A stretch of DNA of 64,000 bases from CBDUEV01 sp965366365. GTDB lineage: Bacteria > Actinomycetota > Acidimicrobiia > Spongiisociales > JAENVV01. This document shows positions 15,645 through 22,928 of the stretch, in pieces. A program made the translations under genes and the position numbers. Below the pieces are notes generated by a model. That model saw only the letters and a program-made list of their open reading frames with translations, was not told the origin of the DNA and searched no databases. Location: NCBI GenBank assembly GCA_965366365.1, contig CBDUEV010000008.1:1-64000 (forward strand). The letters are read 5' to 3'. How positions within the stretch are numbered: the first letter of the stretch is position 1; every line of letters starts with the position of its first letter.

Positions 15645-17609
15645 GTGTCTCGGAAGCTCACCCTCACTCTCATCGGCGCTCTGATCGCCGCCCTCGTTCT
15701 GCTCGTCGGCGTCTACGCCGTGCAGCGATCAGGGGAGGCCGATCAGGTCCCCGACGGCGTGACGGCAGCCGGCATCGACATCGGTGGGCTGACCCGGTCC
15801 GAGGTTGAAGCCGAGATTCTGTCGTACGAAGACAGCCTGGCCGGCACACCCGCCTCCTTCCTGATCGATGGGACGTCGGTCATTCTCGACCCGGCCTCCG
15901 TGGGCTTCGACCTCCAGGAGGGCGAGGTTGCCGATGCAGCGCTGGACGCCAACGAGCAGCGCTCTTTCTTCTCGGGTCTCCTCGCCTGGCTGGGCATTTC
16001 GACCTCGACCATCGAAATCGACGTTCCGGCGACGCTCGACCAAGTGGCCATCGAGAAGCAGCTGGCGGCCTGGGAGGCAGAGCTGCAGGCGGATGACAGC
16101 GTCCTCGGTGGCGTGGCGATTCGGCAAGGCACACCCGTGGCGCTCTATGCCACGCCGGTCGAGCGGATCGAGCGACAGCCCGCGCTGGAGACGATCACGG
16201 CAGTGCTGGCCGACCCGAACCGTCCGGTCGTGACCCTCCAGACCGAGACCGCGCCGTCTCCCGTCACGGACGCCATGGTGGACGCGGCCGCCGAGTTGGC
16301 ACGCAGCCTCCTCGACGGCCCCATCACCCTGACGAGCGACGAGCCTGCGGTGTCGGTGACCCTCACCGCGTCCGAACTCCTCCAAGCCTTCAGATCGGAG
16401 ACGACGCTCGACCCCCCCGCCGTCACGATCACGCTCGACCACGACGTCCTCGACGAGCTCTTCTTCTCGGTCCGTGAACAATTCCCCGGCGCCTTCGAGA
16501 ACGCCGAGTTCATTGTCAACGCAGACGACACGGTTTCGATCAAGCCGGGTGTCACCGGCCCAAAGGTCTCGGCAGCCGAGGCGGTGCCTGAGATTCTCGC
16601 CGCAGCCGTCACCCCGGAACGGACCGGTCGTCTCCCGTTGGAGGACGGCGCCCGCCCCGACATCACAACCGAGGACCTCGAAGCGCTCGGAGTCCGGCAC
16701 CTCGTTTCCCGATTCACCACGTACCACGATTGCTGCGCGAGCCGCGTCACGAACATCCACCTGATCGCGGACGCCGTCGACGGTGTGATCGTTGAGCCCG
16801 GCGAGACTTTCGGCATCAACGACTACGTCGGCGAACGAACCACCGAGAAGGGCTACCTCCCGGCCGGGACGATCGTGAACGGCGAGATCGTCGACACGGT
16901 GGGAGGAGGCGTCAGCCAGTTCGCCACGACCTTCTACAACGCCGTCTTCTGGGGGGGCTACACCGACGTCACCCACAAACCGCACAGCTACTACTTCAGC
17001 CGGTATCCGGAAGGCATCGAGGCCACGATCAACTGGCCCAACGTGGAGCTCGCCTTTCGCAACGACACGGACAACGCCATTCTCATCAAGGCCACCTACA
17101 CCGATACCTCGATCACCGTCAGCTTCTACTCCGACAACGCAGGGACAGCCGTGGCAGGCGATCAGTCGGGCGGAATCACCCGCACCTGGATCGAGATGGA
17201 AGGTGACGGGGTGGTGGTGACAGGATCCGTCTCGGATCGATATAGCTACACATCGCCCCAGACCCAGTACCGCACGGACAGCTCGATGACTCCGGGATCG
17301 CAATCTGTGATCCAAAGCGGTCGCGAGGGGTGGTCCGTCACGGTGACCCGAACCAAGAACTTCCCCGATGGGTCCACTGAGGAGGAGACGTGGGTGGCTC
17401 GCTACCTCGCAGAGCCGCGCATCGTGCGGGTCCATCCATGCAACGTCCCCGGCACCAGCGTCTCGTGTCCCACGACGACCACCTCCCCGGCGACCACGGT
17501 TCCCGCCACTTCCCCACCAACGACGGCGCCTGCTACCACCGTTCCGCCTCCCACCGCGCCGGCCACCACCGCGCCGGCCGGGACGACGCCGCCGACCACC
17601 GCCGGCTAG
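15645..17609 (+). CDS. VanW-family cell-wall protein with PG-binding-4 repeats
   Basis: About 654 residues. An N-terminal membrane helix (about 4-24) anchors the protein; two repeated extracytoplasmic domains like PG_binding_4/YoaR follow, then the VanW domain with CCASRVTNIHLIADAVDG, GETFGINDYVGERT and VGGGVSQFATTFYNAVFWGG. A domain of about 100 residues and a Thr/Pro/Ala tail close the protein. The role is in peptidoglycan or the cell envelope; the chemistry of VanW is not known. The GTG at 15645 is chosen because AGGAAG and TACAAT precede it, although the frame is open from 15405. The low-complexity tail resembles those of other surface proteins in this window. Confidence 0.87.
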   Translation: MSRKLTLTLIGALIAALVLLVGVYAVQRSGEADQVPDGVTAAGIDIGGLTRSEVEAEILSYEDSLAGTPASFLIDGTSVILDPASVGFDLQEGEVADAALDANEQRSFFSGLLAWLGISTSTIEIDVPATLDQVAIEKQLAAWEAELQADDSVLGGVAIRQGTPVALYATPVERIERQPALETITAVLADPNRPVVTLQTETAPSPVTDAMVDAAAELARSLLDGPITLTSDEPAVSVTLTASELLQAFRSETTLDPPAVTITLDHDVLDELFFSVREQFPGAFENAEFIVNADDTVSIKPGVTGPKVSAAEAVPEILAAAVTPERTGRLPLEDGARPDITTEDLEALGVRHLVSRFTTYHDCCASRVTNIHLIADAVDGVIVEPGETFGINDYVGERTTEKGYLPAGTIVNGEIVDTVGGGVSQFATTFYNAVFWGGYTDVTHKPHSYYFSRYPEGIEATINWPNVELAFRNDTDNAILIKATYTDTSITVSFYSDNAGTAVAGDQSGGITRTWIEMEGDGVVVTGSVSDRYSYTSPQTQYRTDSSMTPGSQSVIQSGREGWSVTVTRTKNFPDGSTEEETWVARYLAEPRIVRVHPCNVPGTSVSCPTTTTSPATTVPATSPPTTAPATTVPPPTAPATTAPAGTTPPTTAG

Positions 17610-17620
17610 CGAGGCCGGCG

Positions 17621-17932
17621 TCAGCCTGCCTTGTTCTCCTCATACACAATGAAGAAATGCTTGATGAGCGTGCCCACTCGGTCGCGTTCTTCGTCGCTCC
17701 AACCCCCCGGCCGTCGCACCGAAACCGTGTTGGAGTAGACAAAAACGTTGGTGGCGCCGGATTCGACCTCGTAGATCTGTTCCGCCAGCCGCGCGGCGAG
17801 CGTGGAGTCCGCCGCGGCATCGGAAGCGGTCCGGTAGGTATAGCCATCCATGCCGGTGAGGCTCCGGTCGGTGTCGAAGATGGCGACATCGCCCAGCACG
17901 GTGGCTTTCAACAGTTCGATGGGTTGACCCAC
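17621..17932 (-). CDS. Small protein with weak likeness to the Nfu N-terminal domain
   Basis: The 103-residue product starts at a GTG with AAGGAG 5 nt upstream. It contains DVAIFDTDRSLTGMDGYTY, then LAARLAEQIYEVESGATNVFVYSNTVSV. The second part looks somewhat like the N-terminal domain of Nfu iron-sulfur scaffold proteins, but no CxxC scaffold domain is present, so an iron-sulfur role is only a guess. It is cytoplasmic, without signal or membrane segment. The 5' leader of its mRNA is made of a five-copy tandem repeat. It follows pyk on the same strand and is convergent with the VanW gene. Confidence 0.55.
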   Translation of the reverse strand: MGQPIELLKATVLGDVAIFDTDRSLTGMDGYTYRTASDAAADSTLAARLAEQIYEVESGATNVFVYSNTVSVRRPGGWSDEERDRVGTLIKHFFIVYEENKAG

Positions 17933-17945
17933 GGGTTCTCCTTTT

Positions 17946-18009
17946 CGCACCGGGCATCTCGCACCGGGCATCTCGCACCGGGCTTTCGCACCGGGCTTTC
18001 GCACCGGGC
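17946..18009. repeat. Five-copy tandem repeat, core CGCACCGGGC
   Basis: Five exact copies of the 10-bp core begin at 17946, 17960, 17974, 17987 and 18000, separated by ATCT, ATCT, TTT and TTT. The array fills nearly the whole gap between pyk and the following small gene and ends 14 nt before the latter's start. Unit length (13-14 bp) and the GGGC core match the other arrays in the window. Confidence 0.92.
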
Positions 18010-18031
18010 ACTCTAGTAACCGCACGACCAC

Positions 18032-19462
18032 CTATCGGGTCGACCGTCCTTTGACGGCGCGGTCACCGATCCGATGGAGCTTCATGAGATTGGTGGAGGC
18101 CTGCTGATTGGGTGGCGTTCCGGCCACCATCACCACACCCTCACCGGGCTCACAAATCCCGTTCTTCTCGAGGAACTTCTCCGCGGTGGCGATCATGAGG
18201 TCTGTGACGTCGCGCCGTTCGAACATCTCCGGCTGGACGCCCCAGTAGAGAGCCATGCGGCGCAGAATATGCTCCTCGGCGGTGAAAGCCACTATCTGGG
18301 CTTCCGGTCGATACTTCGACAGCAAGCGCGCCGTGGAGCCGGTTTCGGTGAACGCCACGATCGTCTCGAGATCGAGGTTGCGGGCGGCCTCCACGGCCGC
18401 CATGGCGGTGGCCGACGCAAAAGTCTTGTGACTCTGCAGAAACTCGACGGGATCCTCGGCGACGTCGATCGCCTCCTCTGCCTCCAGGCAGATGCGCCCC
18501 ATGTAGTCCACGGCTTTGACCGGATACTTGCCGACCGCCGTTTCTCCCGAGAGCATGACGGCATCGGTTCCGTTCGCAACGGCGTTGACGATGTCCGTCA
18601 CCTCGGCACGAGTTGGCCGTGCGGTAGTGATCATGCTCTCCAACATCTCGGTGGCGGTGATCGAGATGCGTCCTTCCATGTTGGACCGATGGATGATGTC
18701 GCGCTGGATGAACGGAATCTTCTGAAGGGGCAGTTGGACTCCCAGATCTCCCCTGGCCACCATGGCCGCATCCGCCACCGAGAGGATCTCGTCCAGGTTT
18801 TCGTACGCCTTCGCCAATTCGATCTTGGCAATGATGGGTAGGCCGCCACAGCGCTCCTTCACCTCCTCGATGTCGTCTGCGGTACGGACGAACGAGGCGG
18901 CGACGTAGTCGAGGTCGAGACTCCTCCCGAACTCCAGATCCAGCTTGTCCTTCTCGGTGACGGCGGGCACGCGGAGGCTCGTCAGCGGGAAGGCAACGCC
19001 CTTGTGGTCGCTCAGCTCGCCACCGATCAATACCCTGGCGAGGAGACTGTCGGCTTCCACGCTGGTGACTTCCAGGCGGATCTGGCCGTCGGCCAGCATG
19101 ATGGGCTGCCCTTCCTCGACGTCCTCGAGAAGAAACTCGTAGTCGATGGGGACGACACCTTCGGCGCCCTCCCGGCCGCCGGGTACGATCCGGACCTCGG
19201 AATCGCGATCGAGCCGGACGCTCCCCTCGGCAAACGTCCCGACGCGGATCTTCGGGCCCTGGATGTCCTGAAACACCGCCACCGGGCGCCGGGCCTGGTC
19301 GGAGGCGCGCCGGATCCAGTCCACGAACTGAGCATGGCTGTCGTAACTCCCGTGTGAGAAGTTGAGGCGAGCGACGTCCATTCCGTTCTCGATCAGCTCG
19401 AGGATTGTCTCGTAGCTGGCCACGGCGGGCCCCATGGTGGCGATGATCTTCGTGCGACGCAT
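18032..19462 (-). CDS. pyk: Pyruvate kinase
   Basis: The 476-residue enzyme catalyses the last step of glycolysis, phosphoenolpyruvate plus ADP to pyruvate plus ATP. It begins with RRTKIIATMGPA, has RLNFSHG and GDLGVQLP, and the strongly conserved loop GTDAVMLSGETAVGKYP; the C-terminal regulatory domain follows. The length is normal for bacterial pyruvate kinases. The ATG at 19462 is 6 nt from a TATCGT box and has no ribosome binding site, so the mRNA is probably leaderless. It is followed by a tandem repeat and a small gene on the same strand. Confidence 0.96.
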   Translation of the reverse strand: MRRTKIIATMGPAVASYETILELIENGMDVARLNFSHGSYDSHAQFVDWIRRASDQARRPVAVFQDIQGPKIRVGTFAEGSVRLDRDSEVRIVPGGREGAEGVVPIDYEFLLEDVEEGQPIMLADGQIRLEVTSVEADSLLARVLIGGELSDHKGVAFPLTSLRVPAVTEKDKLDLEFGRSLDLDYVAASFVRTADDIEEVKERCGGLPIIAKIELAKAYENLDEILSVADAAMVARGDLGVQLPLQKIPFIQRDIIHRSNMEGRISITATEMLESMITTARPTRAEVTDIVNAVANGTDAVMLSGETAVGKYPVKAVDYMGRICLEAEEAIDVAEDPVEFLQSHKTFASATAMAAVEAARNLDLETIVAFTETGSTARLLSKYRPEAQIVAFTAEEHILRRMALYWGVQPEMFERRDVTDLMIATAEKFLEKNGICEPGEGVVMVAGTPPNQQASTNLMKLHRIGDRAVKGRSTR

Positions 19463-19468
19463 GGCGCC

Positions 19469-19474
19469 ACGATA
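19469..19474 (-). promoter_or_regulatory. -10 box for leaderless pyk mRNA
   Basis: TATCGT on the minus strand is 6 nt before the pyk ATG, with no Shine-Dalgarno sequence in between. Confidence 0.55.
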
Positions 19475-19510
19475 CCGCAGGGGTTGCCTCGGGGTCGGCG
19501 CAACGAGACT

Positions 19511-20488
19511 TCAGGCCAGAGCGGGAATCACCTCACGGCTGAACAACTCGATCCCATCGGTGTCGTAGGCCGCCTCGGGAAAGTACACGATCGCGTAGGC
19601 ACAGCCAGCCGTCTTCCACTCTTCGAGATGGGCGACGATCTGTTCAGGGGTGCCGCCGACGGTGTTCGATTCGATGATTCGGTCGAGCTTGGCCGGATCC
19701 ACGAAGGGACGGTAACGCTCGGTCAGGTCGCCCAGGCGATCGCGCACCTGACGCTCGTCCTCACCGATGACGAAATTGAAATTCGAGGAGAGGGTGATCT
19801 CGTGTGGATCGCGGCCCACGTCCGCGCAGTGGGCGTGCAGGATGGCGGTCTTGTGGACGAACTCATCCGGATCACCGCCGAAGTTCGTGTAGCTGGCGTA
19901 GCGAGCCGCCACGTTCAGCGTCAGCTTCTCTCCGCCGCCTGCCACCCACAACGGGATCGTCGGCTGCTGGATGCCCTTGGGTCGATTGATGGCGCCATTC
20001 AACTGGTAGTACTTGCCTTCGTAGGTCACCTCATCCTCGGTCCACAGGGCGAGCATGATCTCGACCGCCTCACGCAGCATTCCGATCCGGACAGAGGCCT
20101 TGGGAAACTCGTATCCGAAACCCCGGTACTCGTGTTCGTACCAGCCCGCCCCGATACCCATCTCGAGGCGACCTCCGGAAATCACGTCGATCGAGGAGGC
20201 CACCTTGGCCAGGTAGGACGGAGGACGGTAGGAGTTGCACGTGCACATCTGTCCCAGCCGCACGGTATCGGTGGCAGCGGCCAGAGCGGCCATGAGGGTC
20301 CACGCCTCATACGTGACTTCCTGGGTGGGATTCGGGACCGTGTGGAAGTGGTCGTACACCCAGGCCGACTCGAAACCCGCCGACTCGATCACCTTGGCGA
20401 CGTGGAGCATCGTGGGCCAGTGGTCCGTCTCCGGGATCCCGACGAGGTCCAACCGCCAGCCCTGGGGAACGAAAGCGCCAAACCGCAT
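19511..20488 (-). CDS. LLM-class (luciferase-like) F420-dependent oxidoreductase
   Basis: About 325 residues with the TIM-barrel of bacterial luciferase-like monooxygenases. Visible family features are the N-terminal RFGAFVPQGW, WVYDHFH, the GRLEMGIGAGWYEHEYRGFGYEFP block that binds the flavin or F420 phosphate, and IPLWVAGGGEKL. The actinobacterial setting and the cofC gene 1.2 kb away favour F420 over FMN, but sequence alone does not prove it. The substrate is unknown. ATG 20488 is favoured because AGAGG lies 9 nt upstream; the longer form starting at 20497 adds only three residues. Confidence 0.85.
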   Translation of the reverse strand: MRFGAFVPQGWRLDLVGIPETDHWPTMLHVAKVIESAGFESAWVYDHFHTVPNPTQEVTYEAWTLMAALAAATDTVRLGQMCTCNSYRPPSYLAKVASSIDVISGGRLEMGIGAGWYEHEYRGFGYEFPKASVRIGMLREAVEIMLALWTEDEVTYEGKYYQLNGAINRPKGIQQPTIPLWVAGGGEKLTLNVAARYASYTNFGGDPDEFVHKTAILHAHCADVGRDPHEITLSSNFNFVIGEDERQVRDRLGDLTERYRPFVDPAKLDRIIESNTVGGTPEQIVAHLEEWKTAGCAYAIVYFPEAAYDTDGIELFSREVIPALA

Positions 20489-20566
20489 GCTCAACAACCT
20501 CTGCCTCGGAAACGCGGCCGAGCTTAGTCGCCGCGCCGGGAGGGATCTCGATGCCCGCGGGAACCG

Positions 20567-20851
20567 TCAGGCCTCGACGCGGACGCCCTTCCAGAACGCA
20601 ACATGCCCGGCGATCTCACTCGCTGCCTCCTTGGGTTGGCGATACTCCCAGGCGGCGTTCTCGTTGACTTTTCCGTCGACCTCGATCGAGAAGTAGTTGG
20701 CCGTTCCCTTCCAGGGACACACGGTCGTCTGGTCGGTTTCGGAGAAGTACTCACGCCGGACCGACGAGGGAGGAAAATAGTGGTTTCCTTCGACGATCAC
20801 CGTCTCGTCACTTTCGGCGACGATCACGCCGTTCCACGTTGCCTTGGCCAT
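20567..20851 (-). CDS. DUF427 domain protein
   Basis: The 94-residue protein is a complete DUF427 domain: WNGVIVAESDETVIVEGNHYFPP, VCPWKGTANYFSI and NAAWEYRQPKEAA. The fold is a small beta barrel; the biochemical role of the family is not established, though such proteins are very common in Actinomycetota. AGAGGAG lies 5 nt before the ATG. It sits between the LLM oxidoreductase and the PIG-L deacetylase on the same strand, with gaps of about 80 nt on each side. Confidence 0.88.
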   Translation of the reverse strand: MAKATWNGVIVAESDETVIVEGNHYFPPSSVRREYFSETDQTTVCPWKGTANYFSIEVDGKVNENAAWEYRQPKEAASEIAGHVAFWKGVRVEA

Positions 20852-20932
20852 GGTTACTCCTCTTGGTCGACATTCGCTCCAACCGGCCGGCTCAGGAAGC
20901 TATTCCCACCGGGAAGGACGGCGCGAGGTGGC

Positions 20933-21691
20933 TCACGGGGTCAGCCGTTTGAAAGCCTCGGCTATCTCGATGCCGGCCGGTGCTCCCAGTTCGGTGCTCC
21001 AGGTACGAATTCGGTCGACAAACGCCTCTCGACCCTCCCGATGGGTTTGGGCATCACCCATGGTCGTCGGCCCCTGTGTGGAGTGTTCGAGCAGCGCCTC
21101 GATCTTGGTGTCGAACGTGGCCGCGATGTCCTCCCAATGGTCGTGCTCATCGGCGCTCCACAGCAGCACCGCCCCGGGCCGGTGTTTATCGACTCCGTTG
21201 CCGAGTTGATCGGGGAAGAACAGATGATCTCGTGCGGCGACCACGGCGTCGATGGCCGCCATCCCTGCCGCCCGGTGATCGGGGTGCAGCATGTACCGCT
21301 TCCAGGGGTCGTGGCTGAGCAGGACCTCGGGTTGGGTGCGGCGAATCCAGAAGGCGAGTTCCCTACGCAGGTCCATCGTGTTTTCCAGTTCCCCGTCCGG
21401 ATGGCCCAGCATCACCACATCCTCGACCCCCAGGACGTCCGCCGCCTTGCGTTGCTCCGCCATGCGGCTCGCCACGAGTTCTTCCTGGGTGAGCGCCGGG
21501 TCCCACGTGCCTTTCGAACCGTCAGAGATGACGAGGATCGTGACAGAGCAACCGGCCGCCGCCCACTTGGCGAGGGTTCCGCCGGCTCCGAACTCGGCAT
21601 CGTCCGGATGGGCACCCACCGTCAGCGCCGTCTTCGGCACGGCGAGAGGCTCAACGGAGGAAGGTCGCGCCTGGGAGTAGAGATTGGTCAT
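20933..21691 (-). CDS. PIG-L / LmbE-family deacetylase
   Basis: The 252-residue zinc-dependent deacetylase has the AHPDDAEFGAGGT motif (His, Asp, Asp of the zinc site) and a downstream HPDHRAAG with the third ligand. Family members remove acetyl groups from GlcNAc-type compounds, including MshB (mycothiol) and Mca (mycothiol conjugates). Neither is assigned here, but the mycothiol-type ArsC in this window suggests that the pathway exists in the organism. The ATG at 21691 has TAGGCT 6 nt upstream and no ribosome binding site. Confidence 0.85.
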   Translation of the reverse strand: MTNLYSQARPSSVEPLAVPKTALTVGAHPDDAEFGAGGTLAKWAAAGCSVTILVISDGSKGTWDPALTQEELVASRMAEQRKAADVLGVEDVVMLGHPDGELENTMDLRRELAFWIRRTQPEVLLSHDPWKRYMLHPDHRAAGMAAIDAVVAARDHLFFPDQLGNGVDKHRPGAVLLWSADEHDHWEDIAATFDTKIEALLEHSTQGPTTMGDAQTHREGREAFVDRIRTWSTELGAPAGIEIAEAFKRLTP

Positions 21692-21697
21692 GGCGTC

Positions 21698-21703
21698 AGC
21701 CTA
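21698..21703 (-). promoter_or_regulatory. -10 box for leaderless PIG-L deacetylase mRNA
   Basis: TAGGCT on the minus strand is 6 nt from the ATG at 21691. It lies in the gap of 9 nt after cofC, so it overlaps the cofC stop region. Confidence 0.45.
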
Positions 21704-22243
21704 CGACATGATCCGTCGGTAGCGAGCGAGGTCGCGCGGCGTGTCGAGGTCGAGGGCCAGACCGGTCCGGACCAGCACACGAGCCGACGAGCGGGCGGCC
21801 AGATGGCGGTGGAAGCTACCGGGCCCGTACGAGAACGGAAACCCATTCCCGGTCCCCACCACCAGACTGGTTCCGCCGTCGTGGGTGGGCGCAAGCACAC
21901 TCGGACCGGACTCGAAGGCCACCTCCAGATCGCGGCTCGTCAGGTAGGGAAGGTCGCAATGAAGCACAGCCCACGTTGCCCCGCCGGCACGCCCGACTCC
22001 GGCTGCGGCGGCGCCGTTCAGTCCTTCCCCCGGATCCGCCACCACGGCAACGTCATGCCCGGTCGACCAGGACTCGACGTCGGCGTCTGAAGTCACCACC
22101 ACCACCTCGGCCAGCGGGCGGACAGTCGTCAGGACATGCTCCGCCACGGTCTCGGCCAATTGGGTCAGTGCGTCTTGGTCGAGTACTCCTCGGAGGCGCA
22201 CCATGCCCGCCGAGAAGCTCCTGATCGGGAGGATGCAGAGCAC
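21701..22243 (-). CDS. cofC: CofC/FbiD-type phospholactate or phosphoenolpyruvate guanylyltransferase
   Basis: The 180-residue protein has the nucleotidyltransferase outline of CofC: a start of ILPIRSFSAGMVRLRGVLD, GLNGAAAAG, the LHCDLPYLTSRDL strand with the metal-binding Asp, and FPFSYGPGSFHRHL near the end. It would transfer GMP to 2-phospholactate or phosphoenolpyruvate in making coenzyme F420. The GTG start has TACGAT 6 nt upstream. It is a little shorter than typical CofC (about 200-210) at the N-terminus: LPIRSFSAGMVRL replaces the usual PVK...KTRL segment, so some divergence is present. The LLM oxidoreductase nearby is a possible user of F420. Confidence 0.8.
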   Translation of the reverse strand: MLCILPIRSFSAGMVRLRGVLDQDALTQLAETVAEHVLTTVRPLAEVVVVTSDADVESWSTGHDVAVVADPGEGLNGAAAAGVGRAGGATWAVLHCDLPYLTSRDLEVAFESGPSVLAPTHDGGTSLVVGTGNGFPFSYGPGSFHRHLAARSSARVLVRTGLALDLDTPRDLARYRRIMS

Positions 22244-22249
22244 TCGGGC

Positions 22250-22255
22250 ATCGTA
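22250..22255 (-). promoter_or_regulatory. -10 box for leaderless cofC mRNA
   Basis: TACGAT on the minus strand is 6 nt before the GTG start codon of cofC. Confidence 0.5.
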
Positions 22256-22271
22256 GCCGCCCGTTCACCGA

Positions 22272-22340
22272 GTCAGCCCAATGAATCAGCCCAATGAATC
22301 AGCCCAATGAATCAGCCCAGCATGATCAGCCCAGCATGAA
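22272..22340. repeat. Tandem repeat, core ATCAGCCCA
   Basis: Four units of ATCAGCCCAATGA (the first begins GTCAGCC) are followed by two units of ATCAGCCCAGCATG, giving six copies of a 13-14 bp unit. The array occupies the gap between the ArsI-like gene and the cofC promoter. It is the least diverged of the arrays seen here, which suggests recent expansion. Confidence 0.92.
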
Positions 22341-22345
22341 TCGAA

Positions 22346-22792
22346 TCAGCAGCAGGCGACGGAGGCCGCCCCCTCCACCTCGGCGGAGGTGCAGCATGAC
22401 GATTCGCCTTCGGTGGCGAGCTTGGCCTCTGGCGCGTCGGCCAGGACCGTGTAGACCTCCCACGGGGCACCATCCGGATCATGAACCCACACCTTGTCCT
22501 GCCGGGCGTAGCAGCACTCCACGTTGTCCTCCTCGAACGTCACCAGGCCGGCAGCAGAGAGCCGCTCAGCGGCCTCGGCGACTTCCCCGGTGGTGGGGAC
22601 CTCGACGCCGAGATGGTTGAGGGTGCCGCCTTCAGCGGCCTGGATGAGCACCAGCTTCAACGGAGGGTTGTCCAGAGCGAAGTTGGCGTAGCCGTCCCGC
22701 CGCTTGGCTGGTTCTGCGTCGAAGACCCGTGAGTAGAACTCAACGGCTTTGTCGACGTCGGTCACATTCAACGCCAGCTGTACTCTTCCCAC
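22346..22792 (-). CDS. arsI: ArsI/CadI-family VOC metalloenzyme
   Basis: The 148-residue protein is a vicinal-oxygen-chelate fold enzyme: VQLALNVTDVDKAVEFYS, LNHLGVEV, the vicinal cysteine pair in VECCYARQDKVWVHDPDG, and a cysteine-rich tail (SSCCTS, VACC). ArsI enzymes break the carbon-arsenic bond of trivalent methylarsenic; the related CadI is induced by cadmium. The GTG at 22792 is the start because GGAGG lies 5 nt before it and it matches the family N-terminus; the frame is open to 22876 but passes through the operators. Two ArsR-type palindromes and a promoter precede the gene. An arsenate reductase lies 23 kb away. Confidence 0.85.
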   Translation of the reverse strand: MGRVQLALNVTDVDKAVEFYSRVFDAEPAKRRDGYANFALDNPPLKLVLIQAAEGGTLNHLGVEVPTTGEVAEAAERLSAAGLVTFEEDNVECCYARQDKVWVHDPDGAPWEVYTVLADAPEAKLATEGESSCCTSAEVEGAASVACC

Positions 22793-22803
22793 GATGGCCT
22801 CCA

Positions 22804-22859
22804 TATATCGACGATGGTCGATATAGACGATAACAGACATATCGACCCTCGTCAATATG
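22804..22859 (-). promoter_or_regulatory. arsI promoter with two ArsR/SmtB-type operators
   Basis: Operator A is a perfect palindrome TATATCGAC-4 nt-GTCGATATA (22804-22825). Operator B is CATATCGAC-4 nt-GTCAATATG (22838-22859), one mismatch away from perfect. Their centres are 34 bp apart. On the minus strand TTGACG (22855-22850) and TATCGT (22832-22827) with a 17-nt spacer form a promoter. Operator B overlaps the -35 box and operator A covers the start point. This is how metal-sensing ArsR-family repressors act. No arsR gene is in the window. Confidence 0.8.
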
Positions 22860-22879
22860 TCACTGGAGGTCGCCAACGA

Positions 22880-22909
22880 GAGAGGGGCCGCCTTGTGGCG
22901 GCCCCTCTC
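22880..22909 (-). terminator. Perfect 13-bp hairpin after ugpC
   Basis: GAGAGGGGCCGCC (22880-22892) pairs fully with 22897-22909 around TTGT. It lies 20 nt after the ugpC stop and before the arsI promoter. There is no T run on the minus strand, so it would be a terminator of the type without a U tract, or a barrier protecting the arsI promoter. Confidence 0.65.
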
Positions 22910-22928
22910 AACGCTGTTCCTGTGATGA

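Noticed and set aside
15729..17435. Frame of over 500 codons opposite the VanW gene
   Set aside because: Composition is Arg/Gly/His-rich without domain or signal, and the plus strand codes for a well-supported VanW protein.
17946..18009. Repeat array that might be read as a small CRISPR
   Set aside because: Units of 13-14 bp follow each other with 3-4 bp between cores; there are no 30-bp spacers and no cas genes.
21701..22243. MobA-like nucleotidyltransferase for molybdenum cofactor instead of CofC
   Set aside because: No N-terminal GGxSxRMG motif of MobA is present; the overall pattern is closer to CofC, and F420-type genes are near.
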